This document shows, piece by piece, positions 36,069 to 47,099 of a stretch of DNA of 64,000 nucleotides. The notes beneath the pieces are model-generated. The model was not told the origin of the DNA and did not search any database. It worked only from the letters and a program-made list of their open reading frames with translations. Positions within the stretch are counted from its first letter, which is position 1. Each line of letters starts with the position of its first letter. Position numbers and translations under genes: made by a program. The DNA lies in assembly GCA_032871835.1 (NCBI GenBank), contig CM065296.1, forward strand, positions 15,268,001 to 15,332,000, written 5' to 3'. The DNA comes from Dipteronia dyeriana. Its lineage: Eukaryota > Streptophyta > Magnoliopsida > Sapindales > Sapindaceae.

Positions 36069-36800
36069 GTGGATGACTTCATAGCCGAATTCACAGAACC
36101 AAACCTAGAAGCAAAAAGAATGATGGGTAAAAATTTCCCATGGAAACTATATGTTGATGGTTCTTCAAACACTCATGGCAGCGGGGCAGGGATTGTAGTA
36201 TGCACTCCAGAAGGAGATGATGTCGAGTGTGCCATGAGATTTAATTTCAAAGCAACCAATAATCAAGCCGAGTACGAGGCACTATTAGCTGGACTGAGAG
36301 TCTGCATAACTCTCGGGGCAGATGAAATTGAGATATTCAGCGACTTACAGGTAGTCGTCAACTAGGTTCTGGATGAGTACCAAGCCAAAGATGAAGGTAT
36401 GATAGCCTACCGAGACATCGTAAAACAGCTCCTCCAAAAATTTAAAGAATATAAGATTGCTCAGATCCCCAAGGAGGAAAATGAAAAGGCAGACGCAATG
36501 TCTAAGCTAGCGTCAACAACAACCATAATTAAACCAAAGACCATCTCGGTCGCAAATCTCCTTAAACCAAGTACAGCTGAACCGAAGCACTTAGAAATTT
36601 CAGAAATCCAAACACCGCAAGACTGTTGGATGATTCAGCTGAGAAGGTTTCTGGAAGAAAGGGCGCTCCCTGAAGATCCCATACTAGCAAAGCTCATCAG
36701 GTATCGAGTAGCAAGGTACACCCTGATCGGAGGAGAATTATACAAGAGAGGGTTTTCCCGAGCTCTCCAGAGATGTGTACCAGAAGAAGATGCATACTGA
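36069..36800 (+). pseudogene. Second (archaeal-type) RNase H and integrase N-terminus
   Basis: LYVDGSSNTHGSGAGIVV and NNQAEYEALLAGL give the extra RNase H domain typical of Tat elements. A stop at 36363-36365 precedes the remainder (KEENEKADAMSKLAS). The segment to 36800 leads to the integrase zinc region (YKRGFSRALQRCVPE), after which more stops occur. Confidence 0.85.
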
Positions 36801-37864
36801 ATACTTCAGGAGATCCATGGAGGAGTTTGTGGAAACCACACTGGGGATGAAGTTTAGCATACAAAGTGCTCAGGCAAGGCTATTATTGGGCTACACTTTT
36901 CTCAAATGCATAACAGTGCTCGGAAAGCTGTAATACTTGTCAAAAAATTGACAACGATATCCGAAAGCTTCTTGAAAAACTCAGAAACCTCACAGCCTCA
37001 TGGCCATTCGCCATGTGGGGTCTAGACCTGATCGGCCCAATGCCAGCTGGAACAGGGGGTGGAGCAAAACACGCCATAGTAGTTGTTGATTATTTCACAA
37101 AGTGGGCAGAAGCTGAAGCACTAGTGCATATCACAAAAGCAAACGCCATAAATTTTGTGAAAAAGAATATACTTTATAGATTTGGAGTTCCAGACACAAT
37201 AATCACAGACAACAGCACCCAATTTGATAACCTAAAATTCAGACAACTATGCAAGGAATATTAGATTGCCAATTACTATGCCACACCTGCCCACCCTCAA
37301 ACCAATGGCCAGGTAGAAGCGGTAAAAAAAATCATCAAGCACACTATCAAGGTAAAGTTAGATGATAAAAAAGGTAGATGGGTTGAAAATCTACCAGAAG
37401 CATTATGGGCATACCGGACGACAGCAAGGACTTCAACAGGAGATACTCCGTACACTTTAGCATTCGGAACAGAAGTTGTTATCCCCATAGAAACATCGTA
37501 GGCGTCACCTCGGGTCAGGCTATACGATGAAGAATAGAATGTTGATATGTTATTACAAAGTCTAGATGAACTAGAAGAAAAAAGGGAGAAGTCCCGAATA
37601 AGAAATATGGCATATCAGCAAAGAGTGGCTCACCACTACAATTCTCACGTTCGGATCAGGAAATTCCAGCTTGGAGACTTGGTACTCAAGAGGGTGTCAT
37701 TGAACACAAAAAATAAAGCCACAGGCTCCCTGACTGATAAATGGGAAGGCCCTTACAAAATCGAAGGAATAGTTGGACATAGAGCATATTGGATTGTTCG
37801 ACCCAATAGAGGGGTTTTACCCCGACCATGCAATGCCCAATATCTGAAGATTTTCTATCCTTAA
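36801..37864 (+). pseudogene. Tat integrase
   Basis: The zinc finger part (36800-37010) is frame-broken. The catalytic core is recognisable: WGLDLIGPMPAG, FTKWAEAEAL, FGVPDTIITDNSTQF, then HPQTNGQVEAV, so the three acidic DDE positions are still there. A TAG at 37262-37264 and others at 37499 and 37534 break the frame. The C-terminal part (37547-37864) has FQLGDLVLKRV and WEGPYKI. The product would have inserted the cDNA with a 5-bp TSD. Confidence 0.87.
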
Positions 37865-38979
37865 ATTCTTTTTTTTTTCTCTTTCTAGTCAGGACAATAT
37901 TAGTTAGGGTAAATATAATCGATGGAATTTAAATCTTTGTTGATTTTTACAGTAATAAATAAAATTACTCGAAATTTTTGAAAGAAAAGCATCGAGCTTG
38001 GGATTTCCAAAAGTAAGCATATGATAATAAGAACAAATGGAAGAAGAGCATGATAATAAGAACATGCAAATAGAATTCTCGGGACCATCAAATCTCGAAT
38101 GGGATGAGAAGCTCGTAGGAGCATGCCAACCGAGCATGGTCAAAATGACCTTAGCAAAAAGGCAAACTCGATGCACCAAACTCTGAAAAAATGCTCGGAA
38201 CGCTATCAGGAGAAATTCCGGTGAAATGCGTAGCTGTGTTGAGCAATTTTTTTTTTTTTAAAAAAAGAGCTCAACCATTCGACAAACCCTTACGCATAAA
38301 AACTGGGGAGAGGTTCTTGGTATTGCGTAAAGACTCGAACATATGATCATTGTGAGCCTTGATGTAATGTTCGGGTAGCAACTGGGTATGAAACACCAGG
38401 TATAAACTTGCTTGTTTTAAGATGACTCGGTTAATAATAAAGAGCCAGTTTAATAAGATACTTGGAAATTAAAGTCATTCGAGTAACAACCGGTTTAATA
38501 AGATACTCGGTTAAGTTACCCGAACATTGAAAGAGCCAGTTTAATAAGATACTTGTCAATTAAAGTCATTTGGGTAACAACCAGTTTAATAAGATACTCG
38601 GTTAAGTTATCCGAATATCCAAGAGCCAGTTTAATAAGATACTTGGCAATTAAAGTCATTCGGGTAACAACCGGGTTAATAAGATACTCGGTTAAGTTAC
38701 CCGAACATCAGTCAGTTTAATACAGCACTCGACAACAATCAGCAATAAACAGATCAAGACCATTCAATTCAGAATAAAATAGAATTTTATTGCTCTTAAA
38801 AGAATGGTTACAGTTCAAAGAATGGTTCTTTACAAGAGTAAAATTTTTTCTACAAGTTCTACAAAATTAAGGTTATGAGGATTTCGAGCCTTTGCCAATA
38901 CTCGGGTCTGGCACCATCTCGTATTCACGGAGCAGGCTTTCCTTAGACGGCTAAGTGATAGTGTCGACAGTATCATCCA
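37865..38979. other. Tat 3' noncoding zone with 90-bp tandem repeat
   Basis: No ORF. 38441-38712 holds three copies of a 90-91-bp unit starting AGAGCCAGTTTAATAAGATA at 38441, 38532 and 38622; each contains a second CAGTTTAATAAGATACTCGG-like half. Tandem repeats in this place are common in Tat/Ogre-type elements. A poly-T/poly-A stretch lies near 38249. Confidence 0.8.
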
Positions 38980-41616
38980 TCAATTGGCTGCAATCCTTGC
39001 CCGGGACCGGCCCAACATCTGGTACCACACCCTTGATTGGCTCTTGATTAGCGAAAAAGGTCGAGAGGGAGTGTTCGGACAGAATCTCCAAGTGCATGGG
39101 ATGTGATATTTTCCTTGGCTACGACAATAAGCTTTCCATTCCTTCATCTGAGTCCGAAGGGACTCCAAGGACCGGTCTACGTGATGTTTGATTGACAGCT
39201 CCCAATTGGCTCGGGCCTTCTCAGTCGCCCTATTTTTAACTAGTCCATGCTGAAACTCCTGACCAAAACTAGTCCACGCTGAAACTCCCGAAGGAGTAAG
39301 GCATCATAAGCAGGGGATATTTTAAAGCGATCCACCCCTTGTATTTCAAGTTCCAGCCTAGCCTATCGGGATAAGGATGCAACTGTCAACACTTGACGCT
39401 CCAGGTCTTCAATCTTTTGCTTATACGCAGACCTCGACTGCTCCGCTTCCTGCTCAGCTTTGAGCACGGATTCTTCGACAGAGGATAAGAGATTTTGAAG
39501 TGATGTTGCCTTCTCCTTTGCCAAAGACACCCTCTCCTCGGCCTCAACTTGCTTTACCAGACAATGGTCGGTAAAAATTTGTACAGAGCCGACCTCTTGC
39601 TGATAAGCCTCTTCGGCCCGAGTGCGGCTTTCCTCACTTTCCTTCAACTGAGCCTCCAGACGCCTTATCTGATCAGCTTGATATTGCTGCGTCTGAACTA
39701 GCTTAGCGAATTCGGCCACCATCTGTAAAGAAAAATACGGTTAGAAATCTGGCAGACAAGGAAAAACATTAAAGAAGCCAGATAACTTTCATAAGATGCT
39801 CCGTTGAAAACATTTTGAAGACGCTCGGTCAGGGAACCATCCCAAAAGCCACTCCAGCGGTCTTCTCGGATGGAAGCCTGACCAGAGGACATCTCTCATA
39901 GCATATCCTAGGGAGAAGGATATGAAGGAACCCCCGAGGGTCGGCCATCAGATTTCCAACCTCGGGGGTAGAGAAACCCCTGCTAGGTTCTAAAAATGGA
40001 GAATGATATAAATGAACCCCCGAGGGTTCGGCCCCTATATTTCCAACCTCGGGGACAGAAGAAGCCATGTTCGGTTCTGAAGCCGCCGCATCTATTGACT
40101 CTCCAGCTCCAACACTAGGGAAAATCTCATCCGTAACATCCTCATCGCTGGAATCGATGAATGAGATTACCCAAGGAACTTTAAAAGGGCTAGTCGGCAA
40201 ACTAACTGCCTTCTGCTTCTCACCCTAAGAACGGTGGAAGCCGATATCCGCTGCGGGGTCATCCAGAACATTGTCCCTTAAAGATTCGAAGAAGTCGGGC
40301 CTGCAGGCACTTGTCTGGTAGAGGTATTACCCCCGTCACCGGTGTCAGTCCGCTCAGAAGGCTCCTCACCGAGACCTTCACTTTGCCTTTGCTGGTCGCC
40401 AGGCAGCCGAGCATCGGTCGGGCCACTCAGACCTCTAGTCTCCCCAGTGATCGACTGAACGTCCTCAGGGACGTATTTGAGAATCTACTCCTCAGCGGCA
40501 TCAATCTCTTCATCAGACTTAGGCGGTGAGATGCTTTCACCACCTTGACGAGCCGCCTCTTTTCGACTCGTCTGAATGATTGACTTCACTTGGCGAGCCT
40601 GAAGATCATAGACGACGTCCGTATCAAACACTAGAAAAAAGGAACCATGTCAGAACGCCAAACAAAACAAATATATATATAACATTGAAAGGAAAAGGTT
40701 GTGAAAATCACTTACATTGCCTGCGTTCGCCCAGATTTTTTTTGAAGAAGCCGAACTCAATCATCTTCGACTCAACGAAGAGATAAGACTTGCTCATCTT
40801 CTCTAGTGTACGAACTACCATCCGAGCAAGCCTAGTCAACTCGCCATCGCTGTAATCGATATTCTTCTTGTTCCACACCTTAGGGGAACAGAATAACCGA
40901 GGGACTTTCAGCACCACTCGAGAATCCCCAGATTTGAGGGAGACTTCGAGCCCGACATTCCCTCAGGCAAAAAACCAACTGTTCTTCCAGAACTTATTGG
41001 ATGTAGGAAACCCCCATATGAAACCCTTCTTTTTGGGGTCGTCGGAAATATCAGCATCCCGACTCACTTTTATCCCCTTGAGAACCCATCAGTCTGGCGG
41101 ATTAGACATAAGGAAGTAAGTCCCCGTCTTGCCAGACTGCCTTAATGAAAAGAAATGTCTGATTTCATTTAGGGACGGCGGTAAAAGGTTCATCCGGCTG
41201 TACGTGTTCCACATGTACATTAAGATTCTGTAGCTGTTCGGGGCCAGTTGAGCCGGAGCAATTCCTACTTCAGCCAGAAACCAAGCAATAAATGGCCGAA
41301 GAGGAAGAGTGACGCCACAGCAAAACATGGAGCCATAAATCGCCACCATGCCCGGGGGAGGATTCAACATAGTCCTATCCCCCGCAGGAACTAGAGTGAT
41401 CGAGTCAGGCAGGTCGAATCGGGAGCGATACTTCCCTATTTCAACTGCGACCACATTCGGCTCAGTGTCGAACCCGTACAGACGGTCAACAGTAAATATA
41501 AGGTGAGGCACCCTGGATGCCTCCTCAACTTCGCTCTCATTGTTAGTTTTCTCCCTGATCAGAATACCGCCCGAGTCGTGTTTGCGGACTGTGCTTCTAT
41601 TTTGATGTTTTCCCAT
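38980..41616 (-). pseudogene. Antisense ORF of the Tat element (plant 'putative gypsy-type transposon' protein)
   Basis: Opposite to gag-pol. The segment starting MGKHQNRSTVRKHDSGG at 41616 contains SRFDLPDSITLVPAG, FCCGVTLPLRPFIAWFLAEV and APAQLAPNSYRILMYMWN, matching the PF04195-type domain seen in antisense ORFs of Grande-like/Tat elements. Downstream pieces (40708-40917, 39829-40200) continue it, and 39363-39722 is a strong coiled coil (LEAQLKESEESRTRAEEAY). Frames are broken by stops or introns. Function is unknown in the family. Confidence 0.8.
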
Positions 41617-42352
41617 TCTTTGAAGAGTTACCCTGTGCTCAGAAATATCAGAATCAGAACTAGATGAACTCGATACAGGGATAAAAGTGACGTCAGGGTG
41701 AAGCCCAGAAACATCAACCTCTAAAAATGGAGGTTCAACTACTGGGATATCCCCAGTAATCGTTTAATACAAGAAACTAATTGGAAATCCCCACGTTCTA
41801 ACGCATCAAAAACGATTTTAAGGAGACGATGACGGGAAGATGGCCCCATTAAAACTAACATTGAATTGAGATTGGTGCAAGATCTTCAACGGAGAATCAC
41901 GACTTTCTGCTTAGAGAAATCTGTGTTCAGAGAATTTTCTTTTTCTGCTGCTTAAAAGTTTGAGAATAAACCAGTGCAAACTTAATGAAGAACTTAAAGG
42001 GGTGGTGACATGAAACCCTAGGGTCTCAAGGCAGGAAAAACCTATGACAAAATTTGATGATGTAGGCGGTGCTCAGGGAGACGCAAAGATCATTTCTCAT
42101 AAATGATATCGAAAAACGAAGAGGCCAAGGGCACGTGTCAAAACAAGAACTATCCCTCATCCGTCAGAACTTTTAAATGTTGCCATCAATAAAGATCAAG
42201 CGTGAGGGGGTGAATCAAAATTACAGGGTCACCATTAAGACACACCATTATGATAAGACGTTTACTTTGGCACAAAGATTAAAAATTGAGATGATTCAAA
42301 TACTCTTGCCCGAAACAAAATTTTACTCGGCAAAATTATTTTAAGAGGGTAT
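41617..42352. other. Tat region between antisense ORF and 3' LTR
   Basis: No ORF supported. It probably contains the antisense ORF's leader; the plus strand ends TTTTAAGAGGGTAT as a weak polypurine tract before the LTR at 42353. Confidence 0.55.
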
Positions 42353-43242
42353 TGTCGTATGTGAATTTTACCAAGCATACACATCATCGACAGGAAGGAG
42401 AAAATTGCCAGGTGGATGCCCTAATAGGCACTCAGGAAATATCCTACGAGACGTCATTAAAGAGAAGAAGCCCGAGTAAACTAGTCAAGCAAGACCTACT
42501 CGGGATCAACTAAACTACTCCGAATCAATTAAACGTACTCGGGGTTAGCAGAAATACATTCTCTATTCTGGATCAGGAGATGTCACTCGGGACCAGCACA
42601 CATCATATCCTACTCGGGAAGAACATGACAACCGAGCAAAAAAGCATAGTAAATAGTCCACAAGTTAAGTCACAAAAGGTTCCTTAACAAAGAGGGATTC
42701 TAAAGAAGAAAGAGAATGTCAAGCATAAAAGGTTCCTCTTCGAGAACACTTCTATTTCTACAAAAAGACTACACTCTTATAAGGAAATAAGTCCTAATCG
42801 AACTACGTTACTAGAATCACATTCAATCTCAATACAAGCCTCCGAAACAGAAAAGAAGACAAATCCACTACGAATAAGAAACCAAGTCACAATTAAATGC
42901 AAAGATCTTATATTACTTGTACAGAGTAGATTAGGGTTCTGTAAACATATAAATAGATCCATAATCTCGTAAAAAAGGGATATATAGAAAAAAACATAAC
43001 ATTAATTATAGAGAGATACAGATAGAGAAAAGAGAGATCGAGAGCTTATAATATTTCGAATTCATAGTGGATTTTGGCCAAGTTGGTCATTCAACCACCC
43101 GTGGACGTTTCTCCGGTCATCGGAGTTTTACCAGTAAAAAACTCGTCTTGTTTACTTTCTCATTCCCTCTCTCTTTGAAATCTAAAGCCGAAATCCAACC
43201 CTTGTTGGCTTTTCTGATACAATCCAGAAATCAACGTCAATA
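42353..43242 (+). repeat. 3' LTR of the Tat element
   Basis: Direct repeat of 31272-32163; ends GTCAATA, where the expected terminal CA has become TA. TSD TATTT follows. Confidence 0.93.
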
Positions 43243-43247
43243 TATTT

Positions 43248-43994
43248 AAACGGAGAATTTGAGAACAAAAGAGAGAGAATTTTACAAATCTAATATCATA
43301 TTTGGATTCAGAATGTGTAAATTAAGGGGGAGAGGTCCCCTATTTATACAAAATAGGGATGAAAATTGACCATCAGATGAATTTAGAATGGAACGTCTAG
43401 ATTTCGCCACTTCATCAGTGAATAGTGAATAGTGAACAGTGACAGTGATTAGTAAATGCATCATTGAAAGTCAATAGTGAACAGTGCATCGGCTTCTAGA
43501 ATATGATTTTCTACAGCACGTGTACGGTGCACTCACAATTCGGGTCAATAGAATTGTGCCACGTCATCGATCAATAATCTTCTAGAAAGTCAACTATGAA
43601 CAATGTACCGACTTCTAGAATGTGATTCTCTACAGCCACACGTACGGTGCCCTCGCAGTTTGGTTTAATAGTAATGTGCCATGTCATCAGGAACAGTGAA
43701 AGTCAACTGTGAACGGTGAATAGTCAAAATTATAAAAAAATGCCCTTCATGGCCTTCCTAAGGTTTTTGACGTTCTAAACTTGAAAATGATATTTGTTTT
43801 GCCATCTGACTTCTCCATAATTCTGAATTGATCGAATTACCTCTGAAATACAAAGAAAAATACATTGATTACTACACAACACATTTATTTCAGCGAGAGA
43901 ACGAAATTATGTCTAAATTGAGGAATTAATCATATTGGAAGTGTAAAATGATGATATTATCCCTTAGTAAACATACACTTTTCAGTGTTAATTA
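43248..43994 (-). repeat. 5' LTR of the LOG-carrying element, outer part
   Basis: Continues the 30691-31271 LTR from AAACGGAGAATTTGAG to CAGTGTTAATTA, matching about 1900-2639. It contains the AGTGAACAGTG/CTTCTAGAATATGATTCTC repeat block. TSD GTTCG follows at 43995-43999. Confidence 0.92.
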
Positions 43995-44347
43995 GTTCGC
44001 TTGGGTTCTCATGAATGTCGAATTTGGGCTTTGATTCGAGCTAGGAGAGTGAAAAATTTCTCTTGGATCCCCTAGCCAAATTTTACTATTAACAGAAGTC
44101 CCCTCTGACTTGAACACCGGTGGTAGAGTTGGGGTTGGAGTCAGATTCCTTATTTTTGAATTCAAAAATTTTCCATTACCAAATCATTATTGAGGATCTA
44201 AAATGAAATCTTCTTATTAATTGCTCAAGTGATGTGGCGAGCGCAGATTGGCGTCCTCTTCAAAGAAAACCGACTGTCTTACGGTCCTCTCCGTGGTTGA
44301 GGTAACTCGCCCGAGGATCTCGTCGACATCACCACCATCCTAGCTTC

Positions 44348-44355
44348 TATTTAAA
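44348..44355 (+). promoter_or_regulatory. TATA-like box of the antisense-type ORF
   Basis: TATTTAAA about 115 bases before ATG 44471, followed by a CT-rich leader. Promoter function inferred. Confidence 0.4.
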
Positions 44356-44470
44356 TTCAAACTCATCTCCACCTCCTTACTCATTCCTTCAATTTCAAAT
44401 TTTTGAACTTCCTCTCTCTATACTTCCTGTCGGTTTTCTTTTTTTCTCAGTCCCCAAACCTTGTTTTACT

Positions 44471-45120
44471 ATGTCGAAGATCAGTCATGACTCCATTGAC
44501 TCCTTCGTTGAAGGCACAGAGGTTCCAAGTCTTGCCCACGGAAAGCGGGCTCGATGAGATGTAGAAGTGGACGACTCACCTCCGTTTTCGCATCGTCGTC
44601 GATCGAAGCGGAATGTAGCAATATGGACTGGGTTTTCTAACTAACCAGACAATCCTCTAAACTTGGTTGATAAGGATTCAGGTGAAGAAAATAGAGCCGA
44701 CATAGCTGGAAAGGATCAAGGGAAGGTTGTCGGTCTTTCCCTGGAGAGATGCCCTCCATATGACTTCAGGGTTATTCCAGACTCTACCGTTGACCCAAAA
44801 TCGATCAGCCGCTTGAGGTCTAGATATGGCATTCTTGACAGCATTTCCCTAATTGTTCCTTATAGGAATTATAACGTCTTTAACCACCCAAAGGCATGCT
44901 CCCCATCCATGTGGCGGCATTTGAGAGTGGGGTAAGGCTCTCTTTTCATTCTACCATTCGACGGGCTCTCAACGCCCTTCAGCTAGCTCTCCTCCAGTTG
45001 ACACCCGACTTCTGGAAGCATCTGATTGGTTTCCTCGTGCAATGGAGGGAGCAGTGCGAGCTAAGCAAGATAACCAGGGAGCCCGTGGCATAGGAGCTTG
45101 CTTTCCTCTTTCAAAATGTA
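44471..45120 (+). pseudogene. Broken PF04195-type antisense-ORF protein of an older Tat element
   Basis: ATG at 44471 (MSKISHDSIDSFVEG) after a TATA-like box. Stops at about 44555 and 44641 and a frameshift near 44930 break it. SRLRSRYGILDSISLIVPY, then VRLSFHSTIRRALNALQLAL and WKHLIGFLVQWREQC correspond to the same family as 38980-41616. Similarity ends at about 45120 (ELAFLFQNVV). Because this ORF normally runs antisense to gag-pol, the element it belonged to is on the minus strand, with its 3' end towards position 1. Confidence 0.72.
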
Positions 45121-45150
45121 GTTCCATGATTCTATCATATATAATTCTAA

Positions 45151-45285
45151 ACAACCTAAAAAATCAACCCAAATGATATGACAAATGATTAATTTATTCA
45201 CCACATTATCCGATGATTTGTATGGTGATGACAACTCATTTGTCTTTTCATTTGGGTTAAATTTTGAGTTAATTTTTTAGATTGT
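45151..45285. mobile_element. Small inverted-repeat (MITE-like) hairpin
   Basis: ACAACCTAAAAAATCAACCC and the following ATGATATGACAAATGA pair imperfectly with 45236-45285 (TCATTTGTC ... TTTTTTAGATTGT). Spacer about 47 bases. No clear TSD. Confidence 0.45.
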
Positions 45286-45423
45286 ACATTATTACTCTTC
45301 TATCATTTTTTTTATTGGATGAAACTCTTTTATCATAATTCATACGGAATACATTGCATATCTGAAATTTAATACCAAAATGAATTCCTTTGTGATTTAA
45401 AGACATAAGGTACATTTCCATTT

Positions 45424-46993
45424 GAGATATTATCATTTGAGTCCATATGTTTTTGGAATTATCTATTTTTTACTCACTTATTCAATTTTCACTGGATTAG
45501 TCCATATAATTTTCAAAACCACTCAATTTAGTCCCTCTAACCAGAATTTTGACGGTCAACGGTCACAGAAAAAATAAAATGACATCTTTACCTCTGGCTA
45601 TTTAATTTATCTTAAAAAACTAATAATACGTTTAATTTATCTTTTGAGAAAATAAAGAAAATTTAAAGAAATATGAAAAAACAAATATTTTTTAAAAATA
45701 ATAATAAAGCCACCATCACCCATCAAGCATCAACATCATCATCTTCCACCATCAACTTAAGCACCTAGAAACCCCAGACTCTCATCATTCACAGTCATTC
45801 GTTTCAATCTCAACTCCTCCAAAAGTGGATAATTATTGACGAACGCTACGAGCCGAGCGTGAATGTCGGCTCCCCAGTTATGCAGGACCAGATTGAAATT
45901 GGAGAATCTAGGCTTCCCTTAAGGGTTATGCAATGAATTTTGGGAAACCGACACGCCCGAATCTCTAGCGAGACCGAGTAGCAGTTTTTGATGAACACGC
46001 GAGTCCTCGACCATTACTCAATCTGGTACCAACTTTTGCACACCAACGACACCGAGCTTTGGTCTTTGTGTGAAGTCAACAAAGCTACTCGGGCACCCTG
46101 TCCGGGAACAACGACGATGATGACGGCTGAGTCGACTTGAGCAAACTCGGACATTCCCTTTTTTGATTCGAATACGATGATGAAATTGTTTGATAGTGTT
46201 TGGTAATGAAATCTGATGGTGGAATGAAGTATTTGTTGCAATTTTTTCCTTTTTGTGTTGAAATCTGATATGGTTTTTCTTTAAGATATGAGGTTTATAA
46301 TTTGGGAGAGAGGGTGTGACTGATGAGATGGAGATGAAAGATTTTAGGATTGAGATGATAAGATCTATGTATTGTAATGTATTTTAGGATTTTAGGATGA
46401 TAGAGTCAAACTTTACGGTGTGGATGATGAGATGGAGATGGAGATGATAAGGATTTAAGGAGTTTAGGTTAATTTTTGGAAAATGATGAATGTATATGTA
46501 TATAGTTTAAGGTTTGTTGGATTTTATTGAGTTGTTGTATTTTAAGCTTTGATGTCTGCCTTAGTTTGGTCATGGACTCCATTGATGGAGAACCTCTTCT
46601 TAGATGGTGGAGATCTAAATGGGTTATATTCAATTCAAGAATTTTTAGTTGTTCATTTTCTATTTTTTTATCTGTTTTTTCATTTTTTGAATTTATTTAT
46701 TTGTTTTTTCTTTTCATTCTCATTTTTAAAAAAAAAAAAATCAGATTATTTTCTTATAAAGTTAAGTTTTTTTTTACTCTATTTGATTATTTTCTGGTGT
46801 CGACACGTGGCATAGTACTTGTTTAAAGATAAAAATACCCTTGAAACCGTGAAATTTGACTAACTGTTGACTCACGAAGGGACCAAATTGATAGGCTTTT
46901 GAAAACATAGGGACCAATCCAGTGAAAATTGAGTAAGTGAGTAAAAAATAAATACTTAAAAAAAAAACGTAAGGACTCTAATGATAATATCCC
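45424..46993. mobile_element. Pack-MULE with a captured auxin-receptor fragment
   Basis: Long imperfect terminal inverted repeats of about 170 bp (GAGATATTATCATTTGAGTC at the left; GGGATATTATCATTAGAGTC as the reverse complement of the right) and a near-perfect 9-bp TSD (TTTCCATTT at 45415-45423, TATCCATTT at 46994-47002) mark a Mutator-like element. It has no transposase. It carries gene-derived DNA at 45768-46106. 46230-46500 is GA-rich and not recognised. Confidence 0.82.
45768..46106 (-). pseudogene. TIR1/AFB auxin F-box receptor fragment
   Basis: On the minus strand: LLTSHKDQSSVSLVCKSWYQ (F-box helix region), stop, WSRTRVFIKNCYSVS, then RFPKI, and after a frameshift FNLVLHNWGADIH and YPLLEELRLKRMTVNDESL, the first leucine-rich repeats. 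The order and the spacing between motifs are those of TIR1/AFB proteins, nuclear auxin co-receptors of SCF complexes. About 110 residues survive; the fragment is inactive. Captured by the surrounding MULE. Confidence 0.8.
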
Positions 46994-47002
46994 TATCCAT
47001 TT

Positions 47003-47099
47003 TGATACAATAGTTTTTCTAGGAAAATGTGCTTGAATAGTTTTCAAGATAGTTATTAATATGCCACGTGTATGTTGCTTGATCTATTTCAATTGATCC
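47003..47099. other. Short unassigned gap
   Basis: Flank of the MULE; nothing recognised. Confidence 0.4.

Larger units (their letters stand above)
31272..43242 (+). mobile_element. Tat-lineage Ty3/gypsy element inside the 5' LTR
   Basis: LTRs 31272-32163 (892 bp) and 42353-43242 (890 bp), TSD TATTT (31267-31271, 43243-43247). Removing it restores TTTTATTT|AAAC, exactly as in the undisturbed LTR near 1890-1905. The internal order is gag, protease, RT, RNase H, a second (archaeal-type) RNase H, integrase, then a noncoding zone with a tandem repeat and an antisense ORF. The second RNase H and the antisense ORF place it in the Tat lineage. Many stops show it is dead. Confidence 0.93.
1316..43994 (-). 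mobile_element. LOG-carrying, gag-only Ty3/gypsy-type LTR element (host of the nest)
   Basis: Two 1.3-kb LTRs bound this unit: 1316-2639, and 30691-31271 plus 43248-43994. The 5-bp TSD GTTCG is perfect (1311-1315 and 43995-43999). A PBS-like region abuts the right LTR and a G-rich PPT abuts the left LTR, so the element reads on the minus strand. After removal of three dated insertions (4202-22069, 23467-29667, 31272-43242) and their duplicated target sites, about 6,626 bp remain: LTR, PBS, short gag, unknown ORF, LOG ORF, noncoding 3' region, PPT, LTR. Protease, RT, RNase H and integrase are not seen, so movement must have depended on another element, as for TR-GAG/LARD types. The gag belongs with Tat/Athila-like plant Ty3 elements. 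The carried LOG gene makes it unusual. Confidence 0.9.

Noticed and set aside
38441..38712. CRISPR-like array
   Set aside because: Repeats are contiguous 90-bp units without spacers, in a plant retroelement.
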